The translations under genes were made by a program, and so were the position numbers. The notes under the pieces were generated by a model. The model was not told the origin of the DNA, did no database searches, and was given only the letters and a program-made list of their open reading frames with translations. Below, piece by piece: positions 42,394 through 51,120 of a stretch of 64,000 bases of DNA (position 1 is its first letter; each line of letters starts with the position of its first letter). The DNA is from Gammaproteobacteria bacterium (GTDB taxonomy: Bacteria > Pseudomonadota > Gammaproteobacteria > HTCC5015), in the NCBI GenBank assembly GCA_028284675.1, contig JANQRI010000041.1, positions 53,848-117,847 of the forward strand. Direction: 5' to 3'.

Positions 42394-42768
42394 ATGCCAG
42401 AAGAGATTGGCTATAACACATTAAACGGTAGTGCAAGTCTTAGCGCATTGCAGGATGCGGGTGCAAACTCTGCGCTTCCAACGGCTCAAAAGCAAGAGTT
42501 CGCGGATCTTGTTAACAGAATAGGCAATTCCAATCGTCAGGACGGGACTGTGGATGATACTGAGGCAACGTTAACATTCTGGGCTGCACTGGCGCAGGAT
42601 GTTGAAAATGGAACCACGAACCCGGATCATTCATTAGCCAGGACGTTTAACCAAAATTACATACAAATGGCAAATACGCCTCAGTCTGACCCATTCAGTG
42701 CTTCACAGGGTTCTGATTCGACAGCATCAAATTCGCTGAGTACGATGTTTCTTAATAACTCGGCATAA
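42394..42768 (+). CDS. Small EF-hand-related protein A
   Basis: 124 aa protein; ATG 42394 has AGGAG eight bases upstream, so the longer reading from 42319 is rejected. The N-terminal 60 residues align with protein B downstream (NGSASLSALQDAG and QKQEFADLVNRIG against NSNVSVTALQNAA and QKQAFDKLISGGD). Its calcium-loop equivalent (NSNRQDGTVDDTE, about 45-57) is degenerate and one residue too long, so calcium binding is doubtful. There is no signal peptide. The C-terminal half is Ser/Asn/Gln-rich and ends in NNSA. Function unknown. Confidence 0.65.
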   Translation: MPEEIGYNTLNGSASLSALQDAGANSALPTAQKQEFADLVNRIGNSNRQDGTVDDTEATLTFWAALAQDVENGTTNPDHSLARTFNQNYIQMANTPQSDPFSASQGSDSTASNSLSTMFLNNSA

Positions 42769-42832
42769 AACCAAAGTCGCAATCGCAACTCTTTATTCAT
42801 AATGCATGAATATAGTGTGAATTCGTTTTTAC

Positions 42833-42900
42833 CGTTCCTCTATTGAATTTTTTGCAAGCTGCTCAGCACTTGAATCGGGTGCTGAGCGGCTTTCCTTGTT
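42833..42900 (+). terminator. Terminator A, with a copy of the ggt gene end
   Basis: A 9-bp stem GCTCAGCAC / GTGCTGAGC (42861-42869 and 42879-42887) followed by a partial T-run ends the protein A gene. Bases 42833-42859 match 44262-44287, the 3' end of ggt, with one base inserted. This shows that the terminator and gene tail were duplicated together with the EF-hand gene. Confidence 0.65.
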
Positions 42901-43004
42901 TGTGTTTTAAACAGTTGTTGTAAACATTCAGCATGGTGAGCATGGTTGTCTTTATATGCCACAGAATTTATAGCTAAATGCACTGTCATCCGACGCTGGC
43001 CATA

Positions 43005-43089
43005 AAAGTGATATATAACTAAAGCAAAGTACTGGATATATTGCTTTTGTGGAATACCGGATTATGTTAGTAGCTTGTATAATATCTAT
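43005..43089 (+). promoter_or_regulatory. Duplicated promoter region, copy B
   Basis: Counterpart of 41822-41906, with TATAAT at 43078-43083. Further down, AATACCT / AGGTATT (about 43117-43155) can form a leader hairpin before protein B, whose ATG is 186 bases past the TATAAT. The 500-base gap 42769-43268 holds no gene. Confidence 0.55.
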
Positions 43090-43268
43090 AAATTATCCGA
43101 ATCCGGATATTTCATAAATACCTAAAGGACCAAGCTGCGGTTGTTCAGGTATTCATAAAAACCGAATTGAAATGCACTCATCAGTGTAATCTCTTGATAT
43201 TCACCGGTCTGGTGTAACGCTGTTTTCAAATATTATCTGAGTGCGATGTATATTTAGAGGAACATATC

Positions 43269-44165
43269 ATGGCATTAAACTTAAGCGCACTAAACAATAG
43301 TAATGTGAGTGTGACTGCACTACAAAATGCGGCCACTTATCAGGGGATTACCCCCCAGCAAAAACAAGCGTTCGATAAACTGATCAGCGGTGGTGACAGC
43401 AACGCGGATAATAAGATCAGTAAAGCTGAAGCAGATAAATTGAAATTAACGCTTACCGGTGTTGATCAACAGAATCTTTTTCTCCATAAGCAAGGGACGA
43501 GATATGCGAGCACTTTCGAAGCTCAATATAACGCGCTGAGTGGTGGGGGTTTAGGAGCCAGCAGCCATTCGCAACATCCACAAAGCAGCTATGGTGAAAG
43601 AAACCTTGCATCTAATACTTCAGCAACCCCGGGGCAGTCGCCTGTTGATAGCCGAAACGCCTTTATTTTGAAGGCTTTGGAGAATCCGCAGGTTACCCCG
43701 CAAGCCAGAAATTTTTACATCAATTTAATGGGTGGCCCGGAAGCTTATCAGGCGGCACTTGATAAACAAAATAAAGCGGAAGGTGTGCAGGCAAACTCCA
43801 AACCGCTTACACTTGAGCAGCGTGCTGAGCAATTTATTCCCAAGACAACTTTAGATGCGATGCCTGACAGTATATCTGTGGCAGATTTGATCGCGAGTGT
43901 GAAACAACGTCAGAGTGACTCCAGTGCGCGTGATGCAGTCATCAGTTATTTAACCCGGGCTGACCTTAACAACGACGGTATCCTGACTAAGGAAGAGTTT
44001 TTGACCCGTCAGGTCAACAATTATGAGGCGCTCCGGGATATGGGACTACCAACACTACCAGGAGTGTCCGGTGGTACAATAGCGTCAGTCAGAATGGGCG
44101 GTATTATGCGAGGATCAGCCATGGATTTCATTCTGGCCGGTAGACAGCAAGGCCAATCGGCATAA
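43269..44165 (+). CDS. EF-hand protein B
   Basis: 298 aa soluble protein without signal peptide. It has two canonical EF-hand loops: residues 43-54 (DSNADNKISKAE, ligands D43, N45, D47, S51, E54) and residues 232-243 (DLNNDGILTKEE, ligands D232, N234, D236, T240, E243). Between them lies a low-complexity Ser/Gln/His stretch (about 95-128) and a helical part with VTPQARNFYINLMGG. The Gly/Met-rich C-terminus ends in GQSA. AGAGGA precedes the ATG. It is probably calcium-binding; whether cytoplasmic or exported by a leaderless route is unknown. It is a paralogue of protein A upstream, with a duplicated promoter and terminator. Confidence 0.75.
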   Translation: MALNLSALNNSNVSVTALQNAATYQGITPQQKQAFDKLISGGDSNADNKISKAEADKLKLTLTGVDQQNLFLHKQGTRYASTFEAQYNALSGGGLGASSHSQHPQSSYGERNLASNTSATPGQSPVDSRNAFILKALENPQVTPQARNFYINLMGGPEAYQAALDKQNKAEGVQANSKPLTLEQRAEQFIPKTTLDAMPDSISVADLIASVKQRQSDSSARDAVISYLTRADLNNDGILTKEEFLTRQVNNYEALRDMGLPTLPGVSGGTIASVRMGGIMRGSAMDFILAGRQQGQSA

Positions 44166-44261
44166 GTTCAGCCGGTGTTGTGCAACCTGCTAAGCCGGGT
44201 TGCGCAACGTACCGGGTAATTAAATTACCAGGTACAGGTCTGAAACGTTTATCCGGTTTAT

Positions 44262-44334
44262 CGTTCCTCTATTGAATTTTTGCAAGCCCTTCACCGCGCG
44301 GATCGGATGCTGCGCTGAGGGCTTTTTGTTTTTT
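44262..44334 (+). terminator. Terminator B, overlapping the ggt 3' end
   Basis: GCCCT / AGGGC stem with inner CA/TG and GCGC pairs (44286-44322), followed by TTTTTGTTTTTT, terminates the protein B transcript. It lies inside the last codons of the convergent ggt gene, so the same DNA encodes a C-terminus on one strand and a terminator on the other. Confidence 0.75.
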
Positions 44335-45945
44335 ATCCCAGACAATCACCTGCATATTGCCGTATTCCCGCGATGACTCCACGAGCTTATGTCCGAGCAA
44401 CTGCAACTCCAGTTTGGTGTTCTGATTAAATGCTTTCGGTTCATAACCGATTTGGTCCGGCAGAAACTGGTGGTGAAAGCGCGGCCGGCTGACCATCTGT
44501 GTGGCGTTACCGCCGCTGTGAAAGTTCAAGGTTGCAAGTAATACCATCGTGATGATCCGGCTGCCGCCGGGTGTGCCAAGCACCGCAACACGGTCTTTAT
44601 ATTCCAAAAATGTCGGCGTCATACTGGAGAGCATGCGCTTGCCGGGTTGAATCGCGTTCGGGTTGTCTTTGCCTGCAACCAGGCCGTAACCGTTCGGTAC
44701 GCCGGGTTTGGCGGCAAAGTCATCCATTTCGTTGTTCAGTAATACACCGGTACCCGGTGGTATAAACCCTGAGCCAAACGGAAAATTAATCGACAGCGTG
44801 GCAGCGACCCGGTTGCCCTGTTTATCCATAACGGAAAAATGAGTGGTGTCCGAACCGGCTTGAATATTGGCCGCACCGGGCAATGCGGTGCTGGGTGTTG
44901 CTTTGTCGGTGCGGATGCCGGCGGCCAGTCCCGCGGCATAATAGGGGCTTAACAATCGTTTTACCGGTACTTCAACAAAATCGCTGTCACCAAGATATTC
45001 GGCACGGTCACGATAAGCACGGCGCATCGCCTCAACAATCAAATGCGTGTACTCGCCGTTAGAGAGTTTCGTTAAGTCATAATTCTGTAAGATACTCAGT
45101 ATTGTGCTCAAGACAATGCCGCCGGAGGAAGGCAAAGGCGCTGTGGTGATTTCCATACCGCGGTATTCACTTTTAACCGGCGATCTTTCGATCACTTTAT
45201 ATTTACTTAAATCTTTGCTTTGCCAGATACCGCCTGCTGCATTAGTCCCCTCGACCAGCTTTTTGGCCAGCTCGCCTTTGTAAAAACCTTTTGCGCCTTT
45301 TGTCGCGATAGTGTCCAGTGTTGTTCCCAAATCGGTTTGTATGATTTTATAGCCTGTTTCGGGGATTTCGTTTTTGTCGAGAAATATCGCGGCGGTTTCG
45401 GGATAACGTCGTAGCAGCTCCAGTCGATATTGTGTGAGGAAGCGGTATCTTTCGGTCACATCAAAACCTTCTTTGGCGTGCCGTATCGCCGGTGCCAGTG
45501 TTTCTGTCAGAGGTTTGGAGCCGTATTTTTTCGCCAGGTGTTGCAGCGCTGCGGGTATTCCGGGAATGCCTGCAGCCAGCGGCCCTTCTTTGGACAGCCC
45601 GGGTTTAACATTACCCGAATCATCCAGGTACATGTTTTCATTGGCCGCCAGCGGTGCGGTTTCACGCGCATCAATCATAACGTCTTTATTTTTATCGGCA
45701 TCGTGCAGCAGGAAAAAACCGCCGCCGCCGATACCTGAACCGAATGGTTCGACAACAGCCAGCGTTGCGGCAACCGCAACTGCCGCATCGAAAGCATTTC
45801 CGCCGGCTGCAAGTATTTCCAGGCCGGCTTCTGTTGCAAGCGGGTGTGCGCTGGCAACCGCATGTTTGCCCGGCTTTGCTGCGGCATGTGCGCTGTTTAA
45901 AATAAGCAGCGCGATAAAAAAGAATTTAAGCGGTGTGCTTGTCAT
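44269..45945 (-). CDS. ggt: Gamma-glutamyltransferase
   Basis: 558 aa N-terminal-nucleophile enzyme that cleaves gamma-glutamyl bonds such as glutathione in the periplasm. An N-terminal signal peptide (FFFIALLILNSAHA) is followed by the large-subunit start (AHPLATEAGLEILAAGGNAF). The autocleavage and nucleophile Thr is in SDTTHFSVMD near residue 375, and the small-subunit motif is PGTGVLLNNEMDDFA. The gene begins two bases after the coaD stop. Its last codons double as a terminator for the convergent EF-hand gene. Confidence 0.95.
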   Translation of the reverse strand: MTSTPLKFFFIALLILNSAHAAAKPGKHAVASAHPLATEAGLEILAAGGNAFDAAVAVAATLAVVEPFGSGIGGGGFFLLHDADKNKDVMIDARETAPLAANENMYLDDSGNVKPGLSKEGPLAAGIPGIPAALQHLAKKYGSKPLTETLAPAIRHAKEGFDVTERYRFLTQYRLELLRRYPETAAIFLDKNEIPETGYKIIQTDLGTTLDTIATKGAKGFYKGELAKKLVEGTNAAGGIWQSKDLSKYKVIERSPVKSEYRGMEITTAPLPSSGGIVLSTILSILQNYDLTKLSNGEYTHLIVEAMRRAYRDRAEYLGDSDFVEVPVKRLLSPYYAAGLAAGIRTDKATPSTALPGAANIQAGSDTTHFSVMDKQGNRVAATLSINFPFGSGFIPPGTGVLLNNEMDDFAAKPGVPNGYGLVAGKDNPNAIQPGKRMLSSMTPTFLEYKDRVAVLGTPGGSRIITMVLLATLNFHSGGNATQMVSRPRFHHQFLPDQIGYEPKAFNQNTKLELQLLGHKLVESSREYGNMQVIVWDKKQKALSAASDPRGEGLAKIQ

Positions 45946-45947
45946 AA

Positions 45948-46436
45948 TCAGTCCCGTGATTGAAATTTTGCATTGAGCTTTTCGGCAACCAGCGGATGGG
46001 TGAATTTAGCGATATCACCCCCGTGCCGGGCAATGTCTTTGATAAGCGTTGACGATAAAAAGGTATATTTAATATCCGGACTCAGGTAAACCGTTTCAAT
46101 GTTCGGTTGCATGCTGCGGTTCATGCCGGCCAGCTGTGCTTCGTATTCGAAGTCAGATACTGCGCGCAGGCCGCGGATGATGACATCAGCGCCGGTTTTA
46201 TTGGCAAACTCCACCATCAATGTTTTAAAACCGACGACCTCCACCTGCTTGAATTCGGCTAATACCTGCCCGGCCAGTGTGACCCGCTCCTCAAGCGGGA
46301 ACAATGGTTTTTTTGACGAGCTTGCGGCGACGGCAACAATGACGCGGTCAAACATTCTGCAGGCGCGGCGTACCAGATCGAAATGCCCATTGGTAATCGG
46401 GTCGAAAGTGCCGGGATAGATCGCGGTAATTTTCAT
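45948..46436 (-). CDS. coaD: Phosphopantetheine adenylyltransferase
   Basis: 162 aa enzyme of coenzyme A synthesis that makes dephospho-CoA from 4'-phosphopantetheine and ATP. ATG 46436 gives the standard MKITAIYPGTFDPITNGH start, with the nucleotidyltransferase T-X-G-H motif; the second motif FLSSTLIKDIA is present. It follows rsmD, as in many gammaproteobacteria. Confidence 0.97.
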   Translation of the reverse strand: MKITAIYPGTFDPITNGHFDLVRRACRMFDRVIVAVAASSSKKPLFPLEERVTLAGQVLAEFKQVEVVGFKTLMVEFANKTGADVIIRGLRAVSDFEYEAQLAGMNRSMQPNIETVYLSPDIKYTFLSSTLIKDIARHGGDIAKFTHPLVAEKLNAKFQSRD

Positions 46437-46486
46437 TGGTATAAGAGTGCCGTAATCGTTCGTGGCTGACAAGAGTCTGCGACGAT

Positions 46487-47056
46487 TTATTCTGTTGCTT
46501 CCGCAGCCAGACCGAAGCGTACATCACCGCTGGTTTTATCGCGAATCAATTGCCAGCCGGAAGGCAGTTGCGGCCACTCCTGAGCGCGGGCGGTTTCCAG
46601 GTAAATACGAAAGCCGCTTTTTAAGCAGTGCTGCATCGAGAGTAATTCGCAGGACTGTGTCAGCAGTGTGTCTTGAAACGGTGGATCAAGAAATACGATA
46701 TCGAACGTTTCTGTCGTGTTGGCCAGGTAATGTTCTGCGGGTGTATTTATGATTTCGATTTGGTTTGCCTGCAGTCTGGCAGCCTGATTACGCAGGTTTT
46801 CGCAAACGGAATGCGATTTTTCCAACATAACAACATGTGCGGCGCCCCGTGAGGCGGCTTCAAAACCCAGTACGCCGGATCCGGCAAATGCATCCAGGCA
46901 GTGGCTGCCCTCAATGATCGGTTGTAACCAGTTAAATAAAGTTTCACGTATATAATCTTTTGTCGGCCTGAGGGTATCCGCATCGGGTACATCGATTTTT
47001 CGGCCACGCCAGCTGCCGCTGATAATACGAATTTGTTGCGGGTGTGATTTTCGCAA
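46487..47056 (-). CDS. rsmD: 16S rRNA (guanine(966)-N(2))-methyltransferase
   Basis: 189 aa SAM-dependent methyltransferase that modifies G966 of 16S rRNA. The SAM loop is DAFAGSGVLGFEAASRGA and the catalytic motif is IVFLDPPF. The N-terminal RIISGSWRGRKIDVPD and RPTKDYIRETLFNWL are family marks. It lies between the M16 genes and coaD, all on the minus strand. Confidence 0.96.
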   Translation of the reverse strand: MRKSHPQQIRIISGSWRGRKIDVPDADTLRPTKDYIRETLFNWLQPIIEGSHCLDAFAGSGVLGFEAASRGAAHVVMLEKSHSVCENLRNQAARLQANQIEIINTPAEHYLANTTETFDIVFLDPPFQDTLLTQSCELLSMQHCLKSGFRIYLETARAQEWPQLPSGWQLIRDKTSGDVRFGLAAEATE

Positions 47057-47100
47057 AGTTTTTGTGGAAGGTTCCGGGGAGCTGTGAATGTAAACAGCTC

Positions 47101-48447
47101 CTAGGGTTTATCCGCAACCCCGCCGACCATCACAACAGCCAGTTTATCCGGATCGATCCGGCGCTTGAAAGTGCTCTGAATGCTTTTTACGGTAACTTTA
47201 TTCACGTTATCGTTGAACGTTTTTAAATAATCCAACGGCAGCTTATAAAAACCAATCATTGCCAGGTATTCCACCAGTTTTTTGTTGCTGTCGGTTTTTA
47301 ACGGAAAGCCGCCGGTAATATTTTGAACTGCTCTTTCCAGTTCGTCGGCGCTGGGTCCTTCATCGATAAAGCGACGGATATTGTCCCGCAGCAGTGTTAA
47401 TGCTTCCTCAGCCTGGTCATTACGGGTCTGCATGCCGGTCTGAAACGGACCGTCAGCCGCCATCGGAATAAAATAGCTGTATACACTGTAGGCGAGCCCG
47501 CGGTCCTCGCGTATTTCCTGCATCAATCGTGATGCAAAGCCGCTGCCGCCGAGAATATGATTGCCGACATATAAATTGAAATAGTCCTTATCACCGCGAT
47601 GCATACCCGGTTGCCCGAGCAGAATATGTGTTTGTGTGGTCGGCAGTTCAATGCGCTTTTCACTTGGCTCCTGTAATGCCGGCACGGCCGGGATTGCGGG
47701 TGGTTTTTCACCGTCCGGTAATGCACTGATTAGTTCGTTTGCGAGTGTTTCAGCCTGTTCGCGATTGAGTTTGCCGACAATCGCGATAGTGGCGTTGCGT
47801 GCCACATAGTAACGCTTGTAAAAATTCAGCAGATCTTCGCGCTTGATTGCATTAACCGATGCCTCGGTGCCCTGAGTTGGACTTGCATAAGGGTGTGTGC
47901 CAAAAACAGCCTGGTAGAAAGCTTCTTTTACAACTGATTCGGGTTGTTGTTGCCGGTGCTTCAGTGAGAGCAGCAGGCGTTGCCGGTCACGTTCCAGATC
48001 CGCTGCCGGAAAAGTGGGTTGGGTAATGATCAACCGGAATATCTCCAACGCGGTTTCCAGTTTATCGGGATCATTCAGGCTGCGCAGCGATAAGACAGCC
48101 ATATCGCGTAATGCATCATTGCCGAGTTCAGCGCCCACGCTTTCGAGCTTTTCGGCAATATCGTCCACACTCAGTTTGCCGGCACCGGAAACCATCAGGG
48201 TATTGGTCAGCAAAGCCAGCCCGGGCTGATCCGCATTTCGTGCGCTGCCGGCTGAAAATACAACACGTATGTCCACCATCGGCAGACTGTCGGCGGCGAT
48301 AAACATTACACGAGCGCCGTTTTGGGTTTCCCAGGAATCGATATTCGGTACCGCCTCAGCAATGGAAAATTTAAGGATCAAAAAAAATGCAATGACAACG
48401 ATGCCGATACGTTTCTTGCTGTGGCCTGTCAGCGCGGCTGTGCTCAT
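47101..48447 (-). CDS. M16 family peptidase-like protein, non-catalytic partner
   Basis: 448 aa M16 (pitrilysin-family) protein starting at ATG 48447, which has AAGGAAAA upstream; the frame is open further but into the preceding gene. A signal peptide or anchor lies at about residues 12-30. The zinc motif HXXEH is missing where expected (QPGLALLTNTLMVSGA), while the second-half R/Y motif EIREDRGLAYSVYSYF is kept. This matches the inactive half of two-subunit M16B proteases. The active partner is immediately upstream, 13 bases away. Confidence 0.92.
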   Translation of the reverse strand: MSTAALTGHSKKRIGIVVIAFFLILKFSIAEAVPNIDSWETQNGARVMFIAADSLPMVDIRVVFSAGSARNADQPGLALLTNTLMVSGAGKLSVDDIAEKLESVGAELGNDALRDMAVLSLRSLNDPDKLETALEIFRLIITQPTFPAADLERDRQRLLLSLKHRQQQPESVVKEAFYQAVFGTHPYASPTQGTEASVNAIKREDLLNFYKRYYVARNATIAIVGKLNREQAETLANELISALPDGEKPPAIPAVPALQEPSEKRIELPTTQTHILLGQPGMHRGDKDYFNLYVGNHILGGSGFASRLMQEIREDRGLAYSVYSYFIPMAADGPFQTGMQTRNDQAEEALTLLRDNIRRFIDEGPSADELERAVQNITGGFPLKTDSNKKLVEYLAMIGFYKLPLDYLKTFNDNVNKVTVKSIQSTFKRRIDPDKLAVVMVGGVADKP

Positions 48448-48460
48448 AAATATATTTTCC

Positions 48461-49843
48461 TTAAGGTTGGCTGTTTTGTACCGTGGGCACCAGTTCGGCC
48501 ACGGTAAGGTGTTTGTTGATAAAATATTTGTTCGCGACGGCCTGAACCTGTTCCGCGGTGACGGACTGAATATTTTCGACATAGTCATTCATTACGGTCC
48601 AGCCCAGGCCGACTGTCTCAAGTATTCCCAGGCGCATGCCCTGATAAAACATCGAGTCCCGCTGATAAATATCCGCAGCAACCACCTGGGTTTTCACGCG
48701 TTCAAGCTCGGTTGCACTGACCGGTTCCTGCTTAAGCTGTTCGATTTCTGCAAGTATTGCCTGTTCGAGTGTATTGATCGGTATTTCTCCGACCGGCGTT
48801 GCGCTTAAAATAAACAAACTGTCCATGCGACTGTAGAGGTTATAACCGGCACCGGCACTCGCGGCCAGCTGTTTGCCGCGTACCAGTTGACGGCTGAGCC
48901 GGGCACTGTCACCGCCGTCGAGAATGCCGGCAAGCACCTCCAGTGCATAAGCTTCCCGCGGGTCTTCGATATTTTTCAGGCTCGGTACTTTATAGCCCAT
49001 CAGCAGATAAGGTACCTGTGAAGCAGCCTGAACCTCTATCCGGCGTTTCCCGCGTTGGGGGATTTCGAGTTGAGGCTTGGGCGGTTGAATTTCACCGGCC
49101 TGCAGCGGGCCGAAATATTTTTCAGCCAGTTTAAACACCTGTTGCGGATCGACATCGCCAACCACGACCAGTGTTGCATTATTCGGTGCATACCAGGCTT
49201 TATACCAGGCTTCCAGATCGGCAACATTATAGGCTTGTATATCTTCCATCCAGCCGATCACCGGGTGGCGGTACGGGCTGCTTACAAATGCAGTTGCATT
49301 GAATTGTTCGTATGTCAGTGAACGCGGTTGGTCTTCATATCGCAGCCGCCGCTCCTCCGCAACGACATCACGTTCTTTCAGAAATTCTTCGTTTTTGAAG
49401 ATCACGTTACGCATTCTGTCCGCTTCGAGTCGCAGGCAGAGTTCCAGCCGGTCATTCGCAATGGTTTGAAAATAGGCGGTATAGTCCCGGCTGGTGAATG
49501 CGTTTTCACGGCCGCCGTTTTTCGCAATAATTTCCGAGAACTCACCCGGCGCCAGCTCTTTCGTACCTTTGAACATCATATGCTCCAGCATATGTGAGAT
49601 GCCGGTAATGCCGTTGTATTCATAACTGGAGCCGATTTTATACCAGACCTGGGAGACAACGACCGGTGAGCGTGTGTCGGGTTGCACCAGTATCTTCATA
49701 CCGTTGTCGAGCTGGTGTTCGTAAACAGTGCTGCTTGATGATTGGTTGGCTGTCGAAGGGTTGTCTTTGTTTTTTGTCAATGAGAATAACACCACGATAC
49801 CCGCGATAATTGCTATTCCCGCCCAGATTGCATTTTTGTGCAT
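48461..49843 (-). CDS. M16 family zinc metallopeptidase, catalytic subunit
   Basis: 460 aa M16B peptidase starting at ATG 49843 with GGGA nearby. It has an N-terminal transmembrane/signal segment (about 6-21) and the inverted zinc motif His84-X-X-Glu87-His88 in GISHMLEHMMFKGT; a downstream acidic ligand lies in the following helix region. It forms a heteromeric periplasmic protease with the inactive partner encoded next. Both are divergent from ftsY. The start region is bordered by the 50-bp tandem repeats. Confidence 0.94.
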   Translation of the reverse strand: MHKNAIWAGIAIIAGIVVLFSLTKNKDNPSTANQSSSSTVYEHQLDNGMKILVQPDTRSPVVVSQVWYKIGSSYEYNGITGISHMLEHMMFKGTKELAPGEFSEIIAKNGGRENAFTSRDYTAYFQTIANDRLELCLRLEADRMRNVIFKNEEFLKERDVVAEERRLRYEDQPRSLTYEQFNATAFVSSPYRHPVIGWMEDIQAYNVADLEAWYKAWYAPNNATLVVVGDVDPQQVFKLAEKYFGPLQAGEIQPPKPQLEIPQRGKRRIEVQAASQVPYLLMGYKVPSLKNIEDPREAYALEVLAGILDGGDSARLSRQLVRGKQLAASAGAGYNLYSRMDSLFILSATPVGEIPINTLEQAILAEIEQLKQEPVSATELERVKTQVVAADIYQRDSMFYQGMRLGILETVGLGWTVMNDYVENIQSVTAEQVQAVANKYFINKHLTVAELVPTVQNSQP

Positions 49844-49893
49844 ATCAGTGTTCCCAATTTGCTGTAGAAAGCTGCGAACGGCTTTAACCCCGG

Positions 49894-50092
49894 TGCGCGC
49901 AGATGATACGATACGGTGACTCAAATCATAACAAGAACTCCATTGCGTACAAATGGCACGATACGGCGACTCAAATCGCAGTAAGCACCCCGATGCGCAC
50001 GGATGATACGATACGGTGACTCAAATTACAGTAAGGTCTCGGCGCGCACAGATGATACGATACTGCGACTCAAATCGCAGCAAGATGTTCCA
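49894..50092. repeat. Four tandem 50-bp repeats between M16 gene and ftsY
   Basis: Four imperfect units at 49894, 49944, 49994 and about 50044 (periods 50, 50 and 49) share the core GATACGATACGGTGACTCAA or near variants, followed by a more variable half. They fill most of the 268-base divergent gap and would have to contain or replace both promoters. There is no spacer structure as in CRISPR. Confidence 0.88.
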
Positions 50093-50111
50093 TTTAATAT
50101 GAATAGTTTTT

Positions 50112-51083
50112 ATGGGCTTATTTAAAAAACGTACACGCGAAGATAAAACCGCAGAGAAAAGCAGCAAGCCGGGGCGACTGTTTGCGGGTTTAAGTAAAAC
50201 CCGTGCAATTTTGACTGCGGACCTGGGTGAATTGATCAGTGGCCGCAAGGCAATCGATGCGGAAGTACTCGAAGAGCTGGAAACCCGGCTTTTAATGGCG
50301 GACCTCGGGGTTGAGACCACCGATGCGGTGCTGGAGGCATTGCGCCGGAAAATCGAATTTGGTGAAGTGCGTAATGCGGAAAACCTGCTTATACACCTGT
50401 CGGCACTTCTGAAAGCCCGGTTGCAATTTGATGCGCCGTCGTCCATGCCGTCGGCAGATGCCCGCCCGTACACGGTATTGGTGATTGGGGTGAACGGCAG
50501 CGGCAAAACCACCAGCATCGGCAAGCTGGCGAAATACTATCAAAATGCCGGTCATTCAGTGATGCTTGCTGCCGGAGATACCTTCCGGGCCGCGGCAGTG
50601 GAGCAGTTGCAGACCTGGGGGGAGCGTAATCAGGTGCCGGTTATCGCTCAGGCCGACGGAGCTGATTCAGCGGCCGTCGCATTTGATGCATTGCAGGCGG
50701 CACAATCCAGGGGCACGGATGTGCTGTTGATAGATACTGCCGGGCGCCTGCATACACACAGTGGTCTGATGGATGAGCTGAAAAAAATAAAGCGTGTGCT
50801 GGGCAAACAGGATCCTGGTATACCGCAGCAGGTGCTGTTGGTGCTGGATGCCGGTATTGGGCAGAACGCGTTGCAGCAGGCGAAGCAGTTTCATGAGGCG
50901 ATCGGTGTGACCGGCCTGGTATTAACCAAGCTGGACGGCACGGCGAAAGGCGGTATTTTGTTCGCGATTCGCGACAAGCTGGAAATGCCGGTACAGTTTA
51001 TCGGGGTCGGTGAAGGCATGGAAGACTTGCGCGAGTTTGATGCTGATCAGTTCGTCGATGCATTACTGGCGCAGGACAGCTGA
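50112..51083 (+). CDS. ftsY: Signal recognition particle receptor FtsY
   Basis: 323 aa SRP receptor GTPase that targets ribosomes to the membrane. The NG domain is complete: GVNGSGKTTSIGKLA (G1), DTAGRLHTHSGLMDELKKI (G3) and TKLDGTAKGG (G4). The acidic A domain of E. coli FtsY is missing; only a basic segment of about 40 residues precedes the N domain, a common short form. It leads ftsY-ftsE-ftsX. Confidence 0.97.
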   Translation: MGLFKKRTREDKTAEKSSKPGRLFAGLSKTRAILTADLGELISGRKAIDAEVLEELETRLLMADLGVETTDAVLEALRRKIEFGEVRNAENLLIHLSALLKARLQFDAPSSMPSADARPYTVLVIGVNGSGKTTSIGKLAKYYQNAGHSVMLAAGDTFRAAAVEQLQTWGERNQVPVIAQADGADSAAVAFDALQAAQSRGTDVLLIDTAGRLHTHSGLMDELKKIKRVLGKQDPGIPQQVLLVLDAGIGQNALQQAKQFHEAIGVTGLVLTKLDGTAKGGILFAIRDKLEMPVQFIGVGEGMEDLREFDADQFVDALLAQDS

Positions 51084-51120
51084 GTTTTACAATTGTAACA
51101 AAAGTGTAAGATAGAGCACG

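Noticed and set aside
49894..50092. CRISPR-like array
   Set aside because: Units are contiguous with similarity across the full 50 bases; there are no unique spacers and no cas genes.
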